A model generated the notes under the pieces. The model had not been told where the DNA came from. It saw nothing but the letters and a program-made list of their open reading frames with translations, and did no database searches. A program made the position numbers and the translations under genes. 44,032 bases of DNA from an uncultured Gammaproteobacteria bacterium (GTDB lineage: Bacteria > Pseudomonadota > Gammaproteobacteria > GCA-001735895): the NCBI GenBank assembly GCA_937984095.1, contig CALJYH010000057.1, positions 1 to 44,032 of the forward strand, given 5' to 3'. Positions within the stretch are counted from its first letter, which is position 1; each line of letters opens with the position of its first letter. This document shows positions 17,799-26,772 of the stretch, piece after piece.

Positions 17799-19187
17799 AT
17801 GCAAAGAGTGATGATCAGGGTTGCGTTGGCGGAGCTTCTGTTTCTAGGGATAGTCGGGTTTCACGTCGGCTACGGTTTAACACCTGCACAGGCACAAAGT
17901 GCCAACATCGAGGTTCCACTAGCTAGGGTGGAAACAGGCCACTGCGAAGCTGACGATACCTTCACAATTGTAATACACGGCGGCTCGGTTTTCTGGCGGG
18001 GTATTCATGCTCCTAAGATCCCCTTCATGCAGAAAACACTAACCAATGCACGATCCCTGCTGGCTGCTGGTGCGCGCGCAATTGATGTCGTCGAGGTAGT
18101 CATTGCGGGTATGGAAAACTCTGGTCTTTACAATGCCGGAAAAGGTGCCATTGCCAACCAGGCCGGGGTGATCGAACTGGATGCCTCGATCATGGACGGG
18201 CGCGAACTGAAGGCGGGCGCCGTAGCCGCGGTCAAGGCCGTGCGTAACCCGATCATTGCAGCCAGACTGGTGATGGACAAGTCCGAACACGTCATGATGG
18301 TGGGACCGAATGCGGACCGTTTCATCAAGCAGAATGGTGGCTCTGTTGCAGATGTTGCCTACTATCTCCACGGCGGACAAAACTTCAGCGATGTGCCTTT
18401 GCCAGATGACACGGCGATTGCGCCTGCCGATGATAGCGTCGCGTCAGCCCGGACGGGCTATCTGGGCATCTGGGGAGGCGTCTTCCTGGGTGACTTGAAC
18501 GCCATTCTCGTGGTCGAGAAAATTGAGGCCGACAAGGCACAAGTCATCTATGCCTACGGGACACATCCTTTTTGGGGTGAGGCCTTCTATCGGCGTCTTC
18601 CCGGCGTGTTCGTGGATGGTGCATTGCAGGTAATGGAACCGACCGACCTCGGCGGTTACAAGATGACTTATCGATTGAACCCGGACAATACGCTTTCAAT
18701 GAAAGCAACTCATCCGGACCAACCGGACGGCAAGGGGATGATGAAACGCTTGCCATCCAAGCCCGGTAGCGACGATAACAGTGGTACCGTGGGCGCGGTG
18801 GTTCGGGACCGTTGCGGCGATCTGGCAGCGGGAACCTCCACCGGTGGATTCGACTCCAAGACACCGGGTCGGGTTGGTGACTCCCCTATCATCGGCGCCG
18901 GCACTTATGCAGACAACGAAACGGCTGCGATCTCCGCAACCGGTCATGGTGAGTTCTTCATGCGGCACGTGGTGGCTTACGACATCACCGCCGCAATGAA
19001 ATACAAAAGCCTTTCGCTGGAGCAGGCCGCGACAAATCTTATCAAGAAGGAGTTACGCTTCAAGGGCTTGCGTGGTGGCGTTATCGCCGTTGATCGTGAT
19101 GGCAACTTTGTAATGACTTATAACACCGAGGGCATGGTGCGTGGCGTCACGACTAACACTCTGGAACCTTCAGTCAAGGTTTATTGA
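17799..19187 (+). CDS. Exported isoaspartyl peptidase/L-asparaginase-type Ntn hydrolase with internal insertion
   Basis: This family hydrolyses L-asparagine or beta-aspartyl peptides and matures by autocleavage before a Thr. The 462-aa protein has a signal peptide with likely cleavage after AQA (about residue 32), so it is periplasmic or secreted. Family motifs are IVIHGGS (57-63), GLYNAGKGA (109-117), LDASIMDG (127-134), predicted nucleophile Thr330 (SGTVGAV), TSTGG (346-350), GRVGDSPIIGAGTYAD (357-372) and GHGEFFMR. Residues about 218-312 form a beta-rich insertion not expected in the roughly 320-aa family norm. A very strong Shine-Dalgarno (AAAGGGGGTG) precedes the ATG. It has no operon partner. 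Confidence 0.88.
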   Translation: MQRVMIRVALAELLFLGIVGFHVGYGLTPAQAQSANIEVPLARVETGHCEADDTFTIVIHGGSVFWRGIHAPKIPFMQKTLTNARSLLAAGARAIDVVEVVIAGMENSGLYNAGKGAIANQAGVIELDASIMDGRELKAGAVAAVKAVRNPIIAARLVMDKSEHVMMVGPNADRFIKQNGGSVADVAYYLHGGQNFSDVPLPDDTAIAPADDSVASARTGYLGIWGGVFLGDLNAILVVEKIEADKAQVIYAYGTHPFWGEAFYRRLPGVFVDGALQVMEPTDLGGYKMTYRLNPDNTLSMKATHPDQPDGKGMMKRLPSKPGSDDNSGTVGAVVRDRCGDLAAGTSTGGFDSKTPGRVGDSPIIGAGTYADNETAAISATGHGEFFMRHVVAYDITAAMKYKSLSLEQAATNLIKKELRFKGLRGGVIAVDRDGNFVMTYNTEGMVRGVTTNTLEPSVKVY

Positions 19188-19471
19188 GTACCTCCTTTGG
19201 AGATAACAGACACCAAAAATTCACAAATTAGCGGCGATATACCGGACGCCGAGTCAGTCATGCCGGCCTGCGAGCCGACATTCATTATATCGTCCTTCCC
19301 GAATCTTATTCTAGCAACGACCAATCTGAGACCCTCAGGAAGCCTTTGAAGTAATACAAACACACCTCTTATCCTTTTGATTAATTACCCTGTTATTGCC
19401 GAGGATCAATGAACAATACTGAAACAAGCCTAATATTGGTCGTCCTGACCTAATACATCGAGAAAAGACAA

Positions 19472-19945
19472 ATGAGTAAGCAAACAATTGAGGATTATTT
19501 GTCCACCCATGCTTTCTTTTCCGGAATGGATAACAGCTTTGTGAGGTTCCTGTCAGACTCCGCGACTGAGTTGCAGATCACGAAGGGTGGTGTCTTGTTT
19601 CAGTACGGAAAGCCTGCGGATAAATTTTATTTGGTGCGCAAAGGGAAAGTATCTGTACAGGTGCCAGCATTGATGGGACCGACGCTTGAGATACAGACGC
19701 TTGGTGAAGATCAATTACTCGGCTGGTCCTGGCTAATACCACCATACCGCTGGAACTTCCAGGCACGCGCGTTAGAAGATTCCGATTTACTCGAGTTTGA
19801 TGGCAGCGCCATATTGGCGCGTTGCCAGGAAGACCCGAAATTCGGCTACGATGTGTTCAAGCGTTTCGCGACATTAATGTCCGAGCGCCTCGATGCCGCC
19901 CGTCAGAAGATGATGGATGAGTGGAATCCACCAGGATTCGCCTAA
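19472..19945 (+). CDS. Stand-alone cyclic-nucleotide-binding (CRP-like) domain protein
   Basis: The 157-aa protein is a single cNMP-binding domain: a beta-roll with GKPADKFYLVRKGKVSV at about residues 46-62 and GEDQLLGWSWLIPPYRW, where the phosphate-binding cassette should be. A C-helix follows (about 120-150). No HTH follows, so it is not a CRP-type DNA-binding regulator. The cassette lacks a clear GE-x-A-L-...-R-x-A pattern, except RWNFQARA, so true nucleotide binding is uncertain. Such proteins often act as sensory partners in redox or electron-transfer systems, but nothing adjacent identifies a partner. Confidence 0.8.
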   Translation: MSKQTIEDYLSTHAFFSGMDNSFVRFLSDSATELQITKGGVLFQYGKPADKFYLVRKGKVSVQVPALMGPTLEIQTLGEDQLLGWSWLIPPYRWNFQARALEDSDLLEFDGSAILARCQEDPKFGYDVFKRFATLMSERLDAARQKMMDEWNPPGFA

Positions 19946-20096
19946 GGATCGAATTCGTCGCATGTAAGTTGCCACCCCAACAGAAGACAATGCTTTGAGA
20001 CGAAGTAATGAATGCCGGCTTTAGCGAGGTTTTTTGGTCCGACTCGTTCTCGAGTTTCTGCTAATCGGACGAAATTTCGATTTTCTGATCTTGAGT

Positions 20097-23000
20097 CTAC
20101 TGCCCAAATCCACCGCCACCGGGAGTTTCAATTACGAACACATCACCTGGGCTCATTTCCGTGCTATCGGCTCCTGCCAGTTCCTCCTTAGAACCATCAA
20201 CCCTGACAACCCAGTTACGGCCCACATGCCCGGATTCACCGCCCTTAATGCCAAAAGGTGGTACCTGGCGATGGTCTGACAAAATGGAGGCTGTCATAGC
20301 TTCCAGGAATCGAACGCGGCGTACGACTCCGCAACCGCCTCGGTGGGCACCATTGCCACCCGATCCAAAACGTATGGAGAAGCTTTCCAGTATTACCGGA
20401 TGACGCCATTCCAGAATTTCCGGATCTGTAAGTCGGGTATTGGTCATATGGGTATGGATCGCATCGGTACCATCGAAATCAGGGCCAGCACCCGAACCAC
20501 CACAAATGGTTTCATAATATTGATGCTGGTCATTGCCAAAGGTAAAGTTGTTCATGGTTCCCTGGGAGGAGGCCATTACACCAAGGGCACCATAGAGAGC
20601 CTCGGTGACGCTTTGGGAAGTTTCAACATTTCCGGCAACAACAGCAGCTGGATAGCGCGGGTTCAACATGCATCCATCGGGAATGATAATTTTCAGTGGT
20701 TTCAGGCAACCCGCGTTCAGAGGTATATCATCATCCACTAGCGTTCGGAAAACATACAGCACCGCGGCGATACACACGGCAGACGGCGCATTGAAATTGC
20801 TGCTTAACTGGTTCGACGTTCCAGTGAAATCGATCACCGCTTTTCGGTTTTCATCGTCAATGGTTATTACTACATGTATGCGATGGCCCTGGTCCAGCTT
20901 GTACGTGAATGCACCATTCTTCAGTACACCCAGAACCCTGCGCACGGATTCTTCTGCATTGTCCTGGACATGGCGCATATAGGCATTGACTGTCTCCAGT
21001 GTGAAGTGATCCACCATTTTGTGAAGTTCCCGCACGCCTTTTTCGTTGGCTGCAATCTGGGCTGACATGTCAGCAACATTCTGCCGCGGGTTGCGAGCCG
21101 GATATTTTCCACTGAGCAACAATTCAGTCAGGGCTTGCTCACGCAACCGTCCATTCTCGACGAGCAGAAAGTTATCGATCAGTATGCCTTCTTCTTCCAC
21201 CGTCTTGCTATTGGCAGGCATGGACCCTGGCGTGATGCCGCCAATATCCGCGTGGTGGCCACGCGAGGCGACGAAGAACAGCAGCTTCAAGGCAACTTCG
21301 TCAAATACCGGGGAGATCACCGTGACGTCTGGCAGATGCGTGCCGCCGTTATAGGGCGCATTGAGGGCATACACATCACCGGGTTTAATGGTATCGGCCC
21401 GTTCGCGGATGACGGTCTTGATACTCTCACCCATACTGCCCAAATGCACTGGCATATGGGGTGCATTGGCGACCAGATTGCCGTCCCGATCAAAGATGGC
21501 ACAGGAGAAGTCAAGGCGTTCCTTGATGTTGACGGAGTAAGCCGTGTTGGCAAGTGTCGCTCCCATCTGTTCAGCAATGGACATAAACAGGTTGTTGAAT
21601 ATTTCCAGGAGTATCGGGTCTGCGCCTCTATCACCTGTCACGCCGTGGTCCGTGCCGATGGCAACACGGGTGGGTAGTGGGATAACGCGCTTCATTACCA
21701 GGTGGCCCATGGACGTCGTGGTCGCCAGCCAGCCCGGCTCGACCAGGGTGGTGGCCGTGCTTTCGATGATAATGGCGGGGCCATTTATCTGTTGCCCCGA
21801 TTTCAGGGCATCGCGATCATAGATTGGTGCCTGGTGGGTCTCGCCACCGCTATACAGAGACACTGTGTCCAGTGTTTCCAGTGCTGAGGTATCGGATGCG
21901 AGTGCGATAGCATTATCTTCCGCACGCTCCATCAGTCCAATGGCTTCAGCCGATACAGTGCCGACGATGTGGGCACGATCAGGTACGCTAAAGCCAAATC
22001 GGCTCATGTGTGAATCCTCAAATTCAGCGATCATTTCATCCAGGGTTGCAAAGTTGACGATTAGCAGGGTGTCGGTTCCCTCGTAACGAAGATGAATTTT
22101 ACGAACCACATCGATATTGGCGGCGGGCACGCCTTGATCCGCAACCTCGGACCGGGCTGCTGCATCCAGGACATCCAGAGTCTTGTTGAGGGTTTCCAGG
22201 GCTTCGGCCGTTAGCGGTATTTCCACCGTTTGCTCACGCATGGTCCTGATATCGGCCAGACCCATGCCATAGGCCGAAAGGACACCCGCAAAGGGATGCA
22301 GGAATACCCGCTTCATACCCAGCGAGTCGGCGACCAGACAGGCATGCTGCCCGGCCGCGCCGCCGAAGCAATTCAAAGTATATTCTGTTACGTCATAGCC
22401 GCGTTGAACGGATATCTGTTTGATGGCGTTGGCCATGTTTTCAACGGCAACCTTGAGGAACCCTTCGGCAACTTCTTGCGCTGTAGTGAATTGACCGCTG
22501 GCCTTCGAAATATCATCGGCCAACGCCTTGAACTTGTCATGCACGACCTCGGCATCCAGCATTTCGTCCGCATTTGGCCCGAAGACACAGGGAAAGTATT
22601 TCGGCTGAATTTTGCCCAGCATTACATTACAGTCGGTAACAGCGAGTGGACCACCACGGCGATAGCATGCCGGCCCGGGATCGGCGCCAGCAGAATCCGG
22701 TCCGACGCGATATCGCGCACCGTCGAAATACAGGATAGATCCACCACCGGCAGCAACGGTGTGGATGCGCATCATGGGGGCGCGCATGCGAACACCCGCC
22801 ACAAGCGTTTCAAATTCCCGTTCGTACTCGCCATCATAGTGAGACACGTCGGTAGACGTGCCACCCATGTCAAAGCCGATAACTTTGCGAAAGCCTGCCA
22901 TAACGGCGGTGCGGACCATGCCAACGACGCCTCCGGCAGGACCTGACAGAATACTATCCTTGCCCTGGAACAGGTGGGCGTCAGTGAGGCCACCATTGGA

Positions 23001-23738
23001 TTGCATGAACATCAGCCGGGTGGCATCCGCAGAATTGCCTGTTATCTCGTTGGCGATCCCATCCACGTACCGGCGCAGGATCGGCGACAGGTAGGCATCC
23101 ACCACGGTTGTATCACCGCGGGACACCAGCTTTACCAGCGGACTGACTTCATGCGAGACCGACACCTGGGTAAAGCCGATCTCACGGGCTATTGAGGCGA
23201 CAGCCTGCTCATGCGCCGGGAATCGGTAGCCATGCATAAAGACGATGGCCGCCGAATGAATATCTTTGTCGTAAGCAGCCTGCAGGTCTCTGGTCACGGT
23301 ATCACGGTTAGGCTCTTGCAGAACTTCGCCATTGGCGGTGACCCTTTCGGCCACTTCGATAACCTGCTCGTAGAGCATTTCCGGTAACACGATATGGCGG
23401 TCAAACAGGCGGGGACGGTTCTGGTAGCCAATGCGAAGGGCATCGCCGAAACCTTCCGTGATGATCAGAATCGTGCGGTCACCTTTGCGTTCCAGCAACG
23501 CATTGGTAGCAACAGTGGTGCCCATTTTTATTGATTCAATGTCGGCGGCTGGGATCGCTGCACCCGTGGAAATGCCCAACAGATCGCGGATGCCCTGCAG
23601 GGCGGCGTCTGCATATTGTTCGCGGTTTTCCGACAAAAGTTTATGCGTCTTCAGGCCTCCATCAGGAGTACGCATCACCACGTCAGTGAAGGTGCCACCG
23701 CGGTCAATCCAGAACTGGCATTTTCGCTTGTTGTTCAT
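20097..23738 (-). CDS. 5-oxoprolinase/hydantoinase, fused HyuA-HyuB type (ATP-dependent)
   Basis: This family opens 5-oxoproline or hydantoin rings at the cost of ATP. The 1213-aa protein is a full-length fusion. The HyuA_N part lies at about residues 8-190 (WIDRGGTFTDVV, GTTVATNALLERKG). The HyuA ATPase-like core is at about 205-500 (SGPAGGVVGMV, GFDMGGTSTDV, TVAAGGGSI, GPDSAGADPGPACY). The HyuB part is at about 705-1210 (FSCAIFDRDGNLVANAPHMPVHLGSM, NAPYNGGTHLPDV, near-terminal ETPGGGGFGQ). The length matches eukaryote-like 5-oxoprolinases. No hydantoin transporter or racemase is adjacent, so the substrate is inferred only. The Shine-Dalgarno is weak. Confidence 0.92.
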   Translation of the reverse strand: MNNKRKCQFWIDRGGTFTDVVMRTPDGGLKTHKLLSENREQYADAALQGIRDLLGISTGAAIPAADIESIKMGTTVATNALLERKGDRTILIITEGFGDALRIGYQNRPRLFDRHIVLPEMLYEQVIEVAERVTANGEVLQEPNRDTVTRDLQAAYDKDIHSAAIVFMHGYRFPAHEQAVASIAREIGFTQVSVSHEVSPLVKLVSRGDTTVVDAYLSPILRRYVDGIANEITGNSADATRLMFMQSNGGLTDAHLFQGKDSILSGPAGGVVGMVRTAVMAGFRKVIGFDMGGTSTDVSHYDGEYEREFETLVAGVRMRAPMMRIHTVAAGGGSILYFDGARYRVGPDSAGADPGPACYRRGGPLAVTDCNVMLGKIQPKYFPCVFGPNADEMLDAEVVHDKFKALADDISKASGQFTTAQEVAEGFLKVAVENMANAIKQISVQRGYDVTEYTLNCFGGAAGQHACLVADSLGMKRVFLHPFAGVLSAYGMGLADIRTMREQTVEIPLTAEALETLNKTLDVLDAAARSEVADQGVPAANIDVVRKIHLRYEGTDTLLIVNFATLDEMIAEFEDSHMSRFGFSVPDRAHIVGTVSAEAIGLMERAEDNAIALASDTSALETLDTVSLYSGGETHQAPIYDRDALKSGQQINGPAIIIESTATTLVEPGWLATTTSMGHLVMKRVIPLPTRVAIGTDHGVTGDRGADPILLEIFNNLFMSIAEQMGATLANTAYSVNIKERLDFSCAIFDRDGNLVANAPHMPVHLGSMGESIKTVIRERADTIKPGDVYALNAPYNGGTHLPDVTVISPVFDEVALKLLFFVASRGHHADIGGITPGSMPANSKTVEEEGILIDNFLLVENGRLREQALTELLLSGKYPARNPRQNVADMSAQIAANEKGVRELHKMVDHFTLETVNAYMRHVQDNAEESVRRVLGVLKNGAFTYKLDQGHRIHVVITIDDENRKAVIDFTGTSNQLSSNFNAPSAVCIAAVLYVFRTLVDDDIPLNAGCLKPLKIIIPDGCMLNPRYPAAVVAGNVETSQSVTEALYGALGVMASSQGTMNNFTFGNDQHQYYETICGGSGAGPDFDGTDAIHTHMTNTRLTDPEILEWRHPVILESFSIRFGSGGNGAHRGGCGVVRRVRFLEAMTASILSDHRQVPPFGIKGGESGHVGRNWVVRVDGSKEELAGADSTEMSPGDVFVIETPGGGGFGQ

Positions 23739-23828
23739 CGGGTTGGTAGCGCACCGATTGTTTCAGTAAGGGTAAGGATAAATGCTCAGTTTAGAATGGT
23801 CTATGCACCCGTTCTCGAGAAGGTATTG

Positions 23829-24224
23829 CTAGATCTCTTTTATTTCCTTAATAAGCCGAATTACCATGTCCCGGATGGTATTGCGAACCTGTCGAAAATC
23901 CTTCATCTCCATATGCTTTGGATCTGGTATCTTCCAATCCTCACGTTTCTTGGTCTGGACATAAGGGCATTCATCACCACAACCCATGGTGACCACATAG
24001 TCGAATTCTACCTGGGGAATATCATCCAGGGATTTTGACCTATGGATTGTTAAGTCATATCCGATCTCTTCCATTGCGGCAATGGCTTTTTCATTTACAA
24101 CTCCGGATGGGTGCGAACCACTTGAATATGATGTAATAACTCCCTTTCCATGAATATTTCCGAATGCCTCCGCCATCTGGCTGCGACAGGAATTCTCAAC
24201 ACACACAAATAGGACTTTAGTCAT
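23829..24224 (-). CDS. arsC: Arsenate reductase, thioredoxin-coupled LMW-PTP type
   Basis: This reduces arsenate to arsenite through a cysteine relay. The ATG at 24224 gives a 131-aa protein. It has the P-loop C8-x5-R14 (CVENSCRS), a second cysteine C13 within the loop, and the pair C82/C86 in MGCGDECP, plus the Asp motif IPDPKH. These features separate it from ordinary LMW phosphatases. No arsR, arsB or acr3 gene is adjacent, so regulation and arsenite export must be encoded elsewhere or the gene is an orphan. It lies 90 bp downstream of nothing on its own strand and upstream of the oxoprolinase gene, in the same direction. Confidence 0.9.
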   Translation of the reverse strand: MTKVLFVCVENSCRSQMAEAFGNIHGKGVITSYSSGSHPSGVVNEKAIAAMEEIGYDLTIHRSKSLDDIPQVEFDYVVTMGCGDECPYVQTKKREDWKIPDPKHMEMKDFRQVRNTIRDMVIRLIKEIKEI

Positions 24225-24766
24225 GACCAACAATCTTCCGTTCCTTACCTTACGACACCAAAAAATGAGCAATGCGGTATATTACCTAAAAACTGATCGC
24301 GGTGTGGACTGCTTCACATCGCGCCATGGGTCTAATTAGTTAGGCTTGAATCGTTGCTAGATTCCACGCTTCCCAAAAAAACGTTTTGGAACTGGCGACT
24401 TTTTATATACTGGCCCCGTTACTTGCAGAAGTGCGGGGCTTTTTTTTGCCTGTCGATTATCCGTTTTTAGGCATTGGATTTTGTATCATTCCTTGGGTTT
24501 GAAAACTTGGGTACCCGCTTTCGGAAAGATGTAATTTACTAAGAATGGTCTTTGCTTGGTTCAGGTGTGCAACCTGATAAAAAATGCTAACCTGGTGCCG
24601 ATATAGCAAGAGGATTAGCGACCCTTGCAGATCTTTGCTGCCCGTTTCCGGGTGAGTTTTTGAGCTTGTTCAGTTTGATGCGCGCTCATTCTCTGGGATG
24701 CGCCACGGACAGTTTCAGTAGCTGACCCATGTATTTTTAGATGATTTGTTGATTCGCTGACATAGT
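24225..24766. other. Gene-poor region between arsC and the CsrA-like gene
   Basis: About 540 bp contain no supported ORF on either strand. The only structured element I see is the orphan hairpin with an eight-T tail at 24413-24447. The remainder may be decayed genes or an unrecognised RNA. Confidence 0.45.
24413..24447 (+). terminator. Orphan intrinsic terminator
   Basis: GCCCCG pairs with CGGGGC, with an inner ACTT/AAGT stem around GCAG, followed by eight Ts. No plus-strand gene lies upstream within the region. A TATACT hexamer ends two bases before the hairpin. It could mark the end of a small RNA or a relic of a lost gene. Confidence 0.65.
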
Positions 24767-24955
24767 TCAGATGTCTCTTTTTTGCGATTTCTCGATTTTT
24801 TCAATCATGGAAAATTTGTCCTTACGCCGAATTTCAATGCCTTCGGGAACATCAATTCCAAGCACAACCTGCCCCTGTTTGTTGTTGAGAACAGTTACCT
24901 CGATAACATTATCGATGATGACAGATTGATGGTTTGTACAGCCAAGAACCAGCAT
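24767..24955 (-). CDS. Divergent CsrA/RsmA-family protein
   Basis: CsrA dimers bind GGA motifs in mRNA leaders. The 62-aa product has CsrA length and fold pattern: MLVLG start, VIEVTVLNNKQGQVVLGIDVPEGIEIRRKD, then a C-terminal helix. By hand alignment to E. coli CsrA, Leu4 and Arg44 (in EIRRK) are kept. Thr5, Arg6, Arg7, Gly9 and Glu10 become Gly, Cys, Thr, His and Gln. Arg6 and neighbouring strand-1 residues are central to RNA binding, so binding is probably altered or lost. A very strong Shine-Dalgarno (GGAGGGGG) lies just before the ATG. It is unlikely to be the cell's main CsrA. Confidence 0.8.
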   Translation of the reverse strand: MLVLGCTNHQSVIIDNVIEVTVLNNKQGQVVLGIDVPEGIEIRRKDKFSMIEKIEKSQKRDI

Positions 24956-25231
24956 CTTCCCCCTCCATTTTCATTACAATTTCCGGGAAATATATCGCTT
25001 TTACCGGTGATAAGTATGTGATCAGCGTCTCGTTAAGATCGAACTGCCTAAACCGAAGATTTCAGAACCTTTCTGAGCAAATTGCAAAACGTGAGTAATG
25101 TATGACTGGTTAGTATCGAACATCAGGTACCTGGATCAATCTTAAGCTATTGCATCTAGACCCTGGCGCGAGTCAATATTCGATATTAGTTAAATCGAAA
25201 GTAATGAGAGCTACCTCATGCGGTGAGCCGG

Positions 25232-25792
25232 TTAATTATTGTTATTGGACTGATAGTGCTCGGGCCAATGCATCTTGACAACAGGGCTGTCCGCCGCATA
25301 AGAGTGGCAGCTATTCAGAAATGCATTCGAACTGCCCTGCGGTTTGCCCTCGCTGCGCTTCATTCTTTCGCTAACGATGGTCTGAATGGCAGTTGTCGCA
25401 ATGGGCCCCAATAGTTCGGTCAGGTGGGTACAACCTCGATTACTGCCCATTGCCTTTTTCGATTTATCGGTCCATCCAGGGGCAATCTTGAGACCGATTA
25501 AATTTTTCGCTACCGTAATGACGGACTGGCAGTAATTGTAGGGTGATGCATCGATTATGGCATCGACATCCTGCACCTCAAGATCAAGATTAATCGTCAG
25601 ACGAATCGACATATCATGTAGCGCTTCGTCAGCCTCGATCCAGCCGCCGCGATCTCGATTTTTGAAACGATAAGGCTTGGTATCGACGATACGTCCTTCG
25701 ATATCCCATAATCCATCCTCACGTTGATAACCCTGACAGGTTACGACACGGGTATGTGCCAGTTTGCGTTTGACAGGTTTGGTTAAAGGCAC
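25232..25792 (-). CDS. DUF2889 family protein
   Basis: The 186-aa protein of unknown function has the DUF2889 pattern: REDGLWDIEGRIVDTKPY, MSIRLTINLDLEVQDVDA, a conserved C-x3-I segment (YNYCQSV), and GWTDKSKKAMGSNRGCTHLTELL. No signal peptide or membrane segment is visible. The last 30 residues are Ser/Asn-rich and variable. It is divergent from the EamA transporter across about 80 bp and lies 276 bp from the CsrA-like gene on the same strand; that gap shows no other feature. Confidence 0.85.
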   Translation of the reverse strand: MPLTKPVKRKLAHTRVVTCQGYQREDGLWDIEGRIVDTKPYRFKNRDRGGWIEADEALHDMSIRLTINLDLEVQDVDAIIDASPYNYCQSVITVAKNLIGLKIAPGWTDKSKKAMGSNRGCTHLTELLGPIATTAIQTIVSERMKRSEGKPQGSSNAFLNSCHSYAADSPVVKMHWPEHYQSNNNN

Positions 25793-25873
25793 TGCGTTTC
25801 TCCGGCAATCAAATTTTACTGATTAAACTGGAGCATGACATTATCATGCAGTATTGGACTGGAACACCCGTTA

Positions 25874-26764
25874 ATGAATAAATCACGCCATTATGTGCAA
25901 CTAAGCGACCGTGGCAAAGGAATCCTGATGTCTCTTGGTGGGGTATTCGTGTTAAGCCCCGACAGCCTTTTGATTCGGCTAGCAGCACTGGACGATTTTA
26001 CCCTGATATTTTACCGGGGCTTGTTCCCGATATTTGCAATCAGCCTGATACTCTGGCTTTACTATCGGAATCGTTTTCTGCCAGTGCTGATCGCCATCGG
26101 CTGGGCTGGAATAATCAATGGTTCCTTGTTCGCGGCTGTGAACATCACCTTTATCAGCGCGATTCAGAAAACCTCGGTAGCCAATACCTTGCTGTTTTTA
26201 TCATCGGCCCCGATCTTTGCTGCGATCCTGTCATTGCTGGTGTTGCGTGAGAACCAGCGTCCCACGACATGGCTTATTATCGCGGTCTCGCTGCTCAGCA
26301 TATTCATCATTGGCTGGGGCAGTTACGGTAGCGCCAGCCTGCTGGGTGATCTGTTTGCTCTGGGCTGTGCCATGTTTACCGCCTGCAGTGCCGTACTGGT
26401 GCGTTACAAAAAGGACATCGACCTGGTGCCTTCAATCATTATCGGCAGCTTTTTCACGGCCTGCTATGCACTCACCAGGTCACCGGATCTGGCAATATCC
26501 GCGGTGCAAATGGTCTATGTAGGTATCATCGGTTTTATATTGGTGCCTTGCGCCTTCATTGTTCTTACGATCGCACCACGATACGCCAATTCGGCAGAAG
26601 TGCAGCTGGTTTACCTGCTGGAGAGCATACTTGGCCCACTTTGGGTCTGGTTGGTGATCAAGGAGACGCCTTCACTGAATACCATTGTAGGTGGCAGTAT
26701 GCTGTTGATTTCAGTAGCCTGGTTTGCCCACCATACCATCAGGGAAGAAGCCAAACTGGTTTGA
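25874..26764 (+). CDS. EamA/DMT family transporter
   Basis: This is a drug/metabolite-superfamily inner-membrane permease with about ten hydrophobic helices arranged as two EamA repeats. The first has FYRGLFPIFAISLIL and the second begins near LLGDLFALGCAMFTACSAVL. The substrate cannot be read from sequence. I chose the ATG at 25874 (296 aa); the track start at 25835 would add 13 residues, and its GGAG lies too close to that ATG for good spacing. It converges with the ureohydrolase gene, with an 8 bp gap. Confidence 0.88.
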   Translation: MNKSRHYVQLSDRGKGILMSLGGVFVLSPDSLLIRLAALDDFTLIFYRGLFPIFAISLILWLYYRNRFLPVLIAIGWAGIINGSLFAAVNITFISAIQKTSVANTLLFLSSAPIFAAILSLLVLRENQRPTTWLIIAVSLLSIFIIGWGSYGSASLLGDLFALGCAMFTACSAVLVRYKKDIDLVPSIIIGSFFTACYALTRSPDLAISAVQMVYVGIIGFILVPCAFIVLTIAPRYANSAEVQLVYLLESILGPLWVWLVIKETPSLNTIVGGSMLLISVAWFAHHTIREEAKLV

Positions 26765-26772
26765 ATGCGCAC

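Noticed and set aside
19181-19363. 60-aa minus-strand ORF after the Ntn hydrolase
   Set aside because: It overlaps the end of that gene, has no clear ribosome-binding site and no recognisable family.
20161-23769. Many plus-strand and alternate-frame ORFs across the oxoprolinase gene
   Set aside because: They are shadows of a single 1213-aa gene with continuous family motifs.
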